The notes under the pieces: generated by a model | What the model was told of the DNA's origin: nothing | The model's input: only the letters and a program-made list of their open reading frames with translations | The model's database searches: none | Program-made: the position numbers and the translations under genes | Shown: piece by piece, positions 60,753 through 64,000 of the stretch | Layout of the letters: each line of letters begins with the position of its first letter | How positions within the stretch are numbered: the first letter of the stretch is position 1 | From: Agelaius tricolor | Lineage: Eukaryota > Chordata > Aves > Passeriformes > Icteridae | Length of the DNA: 64,000 bases | Direction of reading: 5' to 3' | Assembly (NCBI GenBank): GCA_023055355.1 | Contig: JALJCS010000015.1 | Span: 21,069,516-21,133,515 of the forward strand

Positions 60753-62416
60753 CAATTGCTCTCATAGTAAGGTACAATGAAGAACTATCCTGCCCAATAT
60801 TTCAGTTTTTTCCTGTTCAAACATTTGACTCCATTTTGCTTCTGAGCGATACCAAGCCCCTAAATAACTTCGTAATTATTTTCTGCAGTGGTGTGGAAAG
60901 GAAACTGAAATGAGAAGTTACCATTCAAAGAAAGCACCGGTTTGGTGACTGGGTGAGGAGTGAACGCTCAGGCCCCGGAGGCTCCGGGATCCCATTGCCC
61001 CTGCTCACACCAGGACAGTGGCAGTGGCAGAGGATGCCAGTGGCAGGAATGTCAATCCCCAGGCGGGCAGCAGGTGCCCGAGCCAGCCACGGCCGCCAGC
61101 TCGGCCCTTCCAGGGCTGGGGCAGGAGCCAGAGGGAGCAGCAGCGGCCGAGCCCGCGGCTCCGGGGGGCACCGCGTCCCCAGGGCAGCGTGGAGCACACA
61201 TCAAAGGTGAACAGGAACAGGAGAGAAGCCAGAGATAAAGAGGACCATAAGGCTGGAAGAGTCCGTGGAGATATTCCATGTTTATAGTGGGGTCTGGGGG
61301 AATAATGGGTGTTTATAAATGAGTTCAAGGGGATAATGTGTATTGAAATATGAGTCCAGAGGGAGAGTACGTATTCAAAAACTATCTACTGTATATAGCA
61401 TAATAATCCCAGTATTTCATAAGCTCGTAGGAAAGTATTAAATAAAAATAAATTACAAATGTCTGTGGCTTGATTGCAAATCGTTTCAGAGCAAAGGGAA
61501 AGAAAGTCCTTTGCAAAATGTGGAAACCATCTTGTGTTATACAGCACCAGAAAAAAAACCCTAATTGTAAAAAGTAAATGTCAGTTACAGTTATTACAGT
61601 GGCCATGTTGTTTCCAATAACAATTTGGCATTTTATTTAGTCTGTAACAATCTACAATTTAAATTTAAAATAAAGATTTTTCTTTTATTTCCCTCTGAAG
61701 TTGTGTGCCAAGCACAGCAGAGCAGAATGTAACATCTGTTGATGATTAAAACAAGCTTTCCTATGGGCCCTGAATACAAAGTAAACATGGATTTTATCCA
61801 TAGTCAACAGCATTTACAAATGTAAGGGGAGGAAGCTACTGAGTTTTTGAAGAATGAGCTGTGAGAGAGGAAATATAAGACCGGGGACGGCAGATGGCGA
61901 TAATTAGTTCCATATAGTGAAAGGCTTCTATTAAAAAATAAAGAGGACAGAGTCCTGGATTATGCTGCTGGTTTATTAAAGGCCCTTTCTTTGCCATCAG
62001 CCCCTGTGCATGCCGCTCTGGGCTGGGATGGGTGGGCACAGCTGGCGTCCGTGGGCGCTGGCGGCTGGCACGGGCGCGGCCACGCACAATACGGAATCTC
62101 CCAACTTTTCCATGTGCACTGCACAAACACTCTGCTGGCAGGAGCCAGAATTCAGGAGGAATTTATTATGTGGACCTATAGGGTAGTAATCTTGCATTTT
62201 ATTCTGGTTTAATTTAGATTTAGGGGCAGGGTATCCAAAGTTGAAGGCTACTGAACTTGTTGATGCCCCTTGTCTGCTGCTTCTGCCCTGTTCAGTCACT
62301 CAGTGCATGGTTCCACTGAGAGCTGCTGTGTTTTATCTCTGACCAAAGGATTGTGCCTCTGCTCCAGATGTTCCTTGTATGGTTTGTGTTGTTCTTACTT
62401 CACTGGGTTTCACCGT
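60753..62416. other. Intergenic, no gene seen
   Basis: It holds a GC-rich patch (60955-61200) without CpG-island promoter features, then AT-rich sequence. The section 61690-61990 is a candidate conserved element. Confidence 0.55.
61690..61990. promoter_or_regulatory. Candidate conserved enhancer
   Basis: Dense factor-like motifs in unique AT-rich DNA: E-box CAGATGG (61891-61897) followed by GATAATTAG (61899-61907) and a MEF2-like TTAAAAAATA near 61931. Inferred from texture only. Confidence 0.3.
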
Positions 62417-62565
62417 ATTGCTCCATCCCTGGAAGTGCCCAAGGCCAGGTTGGACGGGTCCTGGAGCAGCCTGGGATAGTGGAAGGTGTCCCTGCCCATG
62501 GCAGGGGGTGAGACAGGATGGGTTTTAAGGTCCCTTCCAACCTAAACCATTCTGGGATTCTGTAG
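62417..62565 (+). mobile_element. CR1 LINE 3' end
   Basis: It contains CCCTGGAAGTGCCCAAGGCC, GGGATAGTGGAAGGTGTCCC, TGCCCATGGCAGGGGG, AAGGTCCCTTCCAACC and the terminus ATTCTGGGATTCTGT. It is well preserved, with an intact 3' end. Confidence 0.95.
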
Positions 62566-63640
62566 TTAAAGAACTAATTATTACTGCTGGAACAATTTAA
62601 TTTCATTTCATAGGGCTTTGCTCAGCCTGTTTGCCTGGTTTTGTCTTGCTTTAATTTTTTTTCCCCTAGTTATACATAGAGTATATTAAGTGAAGTGTCA
62701 AAGTGAAATTCCAATTTGCTGAGATTTACCTGCTTCCCAGGGAGAGGACAGCCCTCCTCCAGCTCCTGGGGCCTGAGCCAGCCCCAGGCTTGCACAAGAG
62801 TTTTTTTGACTCTTCTTTCCAATTCCACTCTGGGCTGGTTTCAGTTTGCTATGAAAGTCTCCATTTTCCTTTTTATTTTTTTTAAGTATTTTGTAGCGTT
62901 CCAGTTCATATGTTATTTTGGAATTCATTTCAGTTTTTAATTGCAATTTCTTCTTTCCTCACTTCTACCCTCCTTCAATTTTCTTTCCGACTGGAAGCTG
63001 TTGCAGCCGAGTCTCGTAGGCAGCCGTGCAAGTGCCTTTGTAGCCCTGCACAAACACACTGAGTGTTAATCTGGCACTCGCCTGCTTTTTTCCCTTTCCC
63101 TTCCGTCATTTTATAATTACCTCAGGTGGTAACAGCTCTTAAGAGCCTCGTCTGTCACCCTGGAACCAAATGCTTTTCATTGAAAATTAAGGAGAGGCTT
63201 CAAAAGTTCTGAGTTCTTTCAGCAATGAAACGCGCCAGTCCTCCAGCAGAAAGAGCATTGTGCTGCTGGATCCCATTACAGCCGGGTGCTGTGGGCTCGG
63301 GAGGCAGCAGGAACACTGGGGGCTCGTGCTCGCTCCCACAGCCACGGCTGCCAGCTCTGCTGGCCTGGGGAGGGCCCACGGGACCCGCAGGGCCCTGTCA
63401 GGGTGGGCACGGATCCCACCTGGCTGCCAAGGTGCCAGGAAAGCACAGCCCCGGGCCTGCTCTGCTCCCAGGTGTTAATGGAACTGGCTCCTCAGTGATC
63501 CACCTGGACATGGGAGCTCTCACAGTGACAGGGGGAAGGGGCTGAGCCAGGAGGGGGTTGGCACTGCATGGAAACGGAGGCAAATCATCCCCACGATGCC
63601 AAATGCATGCATTTAATGAAATTTAAATTTAATGAAATCC
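62566..63640. other. Intergenic, no gene seen
   Basis: AT-rich then GC-rich unique sequence. The part 62980-63200 includes TAATTACC beside an E-box CAGGTG and could be a regulatory element. No coding signal. Confidence 0.5.
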
Positions 63641-63828
63641 CTCCCTCTGTGGCACAGGGTGCCCAGAGCAGCTGTGGATCCCTGGAATTGTCCAAGGCCA
63701 GGTTGGACAGGGCTTGGAGCAACCTGGGATAGTGAAAGGTGTCCCTGCCCATGGCAGGGGGTGGCATGGAATGGGCTTTAAGGTCCCTTCCCAACCAAAA
63801 CCCTTCTGTGATCCTATGATTCTGATTT
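63641..63828 (+). mobile_element. CR1 LINE 3' end
   Basis: It contains GGTGCCCAGAGCAGCTGTGG, TGTCCAAGGCCAGGTTGGAC, GGAGCAACCTGGGATAGTG, TGCCCATGGCAGGGGG and a tail ending GTGATCCTATGATTCTGA, the usual CR1 3' octamer repeats. Confidence 0.95.
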
Positions 63829-64000
63829 AAATTTAAAATGCAAAAAGAAAAACTGCATGGAAATCAAAATAACTTTAAAATTGCTGATAGAATGAACAGG
63901 AAGAGTTTTAGGCAAAATAAAACCAGCTCAAACCATACTAAGTGTCCAGATCTGCTGAGACATATGTTTTGGGCAGTTTTCCTAAACTCATAGCTTTAGC
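63829..64000. other. Intergenic, no gene seen
   Basis: Short AT-rich stretch to the window edge with no recognisable feature. Confidence 0.6.

Noticed and set aside
60955..61200. GC-rich patch as a new promoter or exon
   Set aside because: It has little CpG clustering, no splice sites in phase and no recognised peptide.

Overview
The window is nuclear DNA from a vertebrate, almost certainly a bird. It has GC-rich genes with short GT-AG introns and CpG-island promoters. It also carries 5'-truncated CR1 LINE tails of the avian type and many GC-rich minisatellites. There is no bacterial, viral or CRISPR content. The gene order NOB1 - WWP2 - PSMD7 followed by a long gene-free stretch matches the ancestral amniote arrangement, which to my recollection mouse keeps and human does not. 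The species cannot be named from the sequence.

Layout. (1) 1-1278, minus strand: the first six coding exons of NOB1, the pre-18S rRNA endonuclease; the rest lies beyond the left edge. (2) 1279-1560: a compact head-to-head promoter shared by NOB1 and WWP2, with two ZNF143-type motifs and two E-boxes. (3) 3438-31369, plus strand: the complete coding sequence of WWP2, a NEDD4-family HECT ubiquitin ligase (C2, four WW, HECT; 911 residues over 23 coding exons). The intron after exon 16 contains the microRNA gene mir-140 (27121-27220). The 3'UTR ends near the AATAAA at 32235. (4) 32851-35970, minus strand: complete PSMD7 (Rpn8, 19S proteasome lid; 322 residues in seven exons), tail-to-tail with WWP2, with a CpG-island promoter rich in YY1-type motifs. 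(5) 36300-64000: intergenic. It holds a 300-bp pyrimidine tract, microsatellites, four minisatellites, several CR1 fragments and AT-rich low-repeat stretches that may be conserved enhancers.

How they work together. The three proteins belong to housekeeping pathways: ribosome maturation, ubiquitin ligation and proteasomal degradation. mir-140 is a cartilage-linked intronic microRNA that shares its host's transcription. I found no new biological system. The best second looks are an in-frame coding minisatellite in WWP2, a four-fold tandem in-frame splice donor after WWP2 exon 5, a GC-rich candidate internal promoter in WWP2 intron 10, alternating inverted repeats near 39650, and very large minisatellites that look like long ORFs on both strands.
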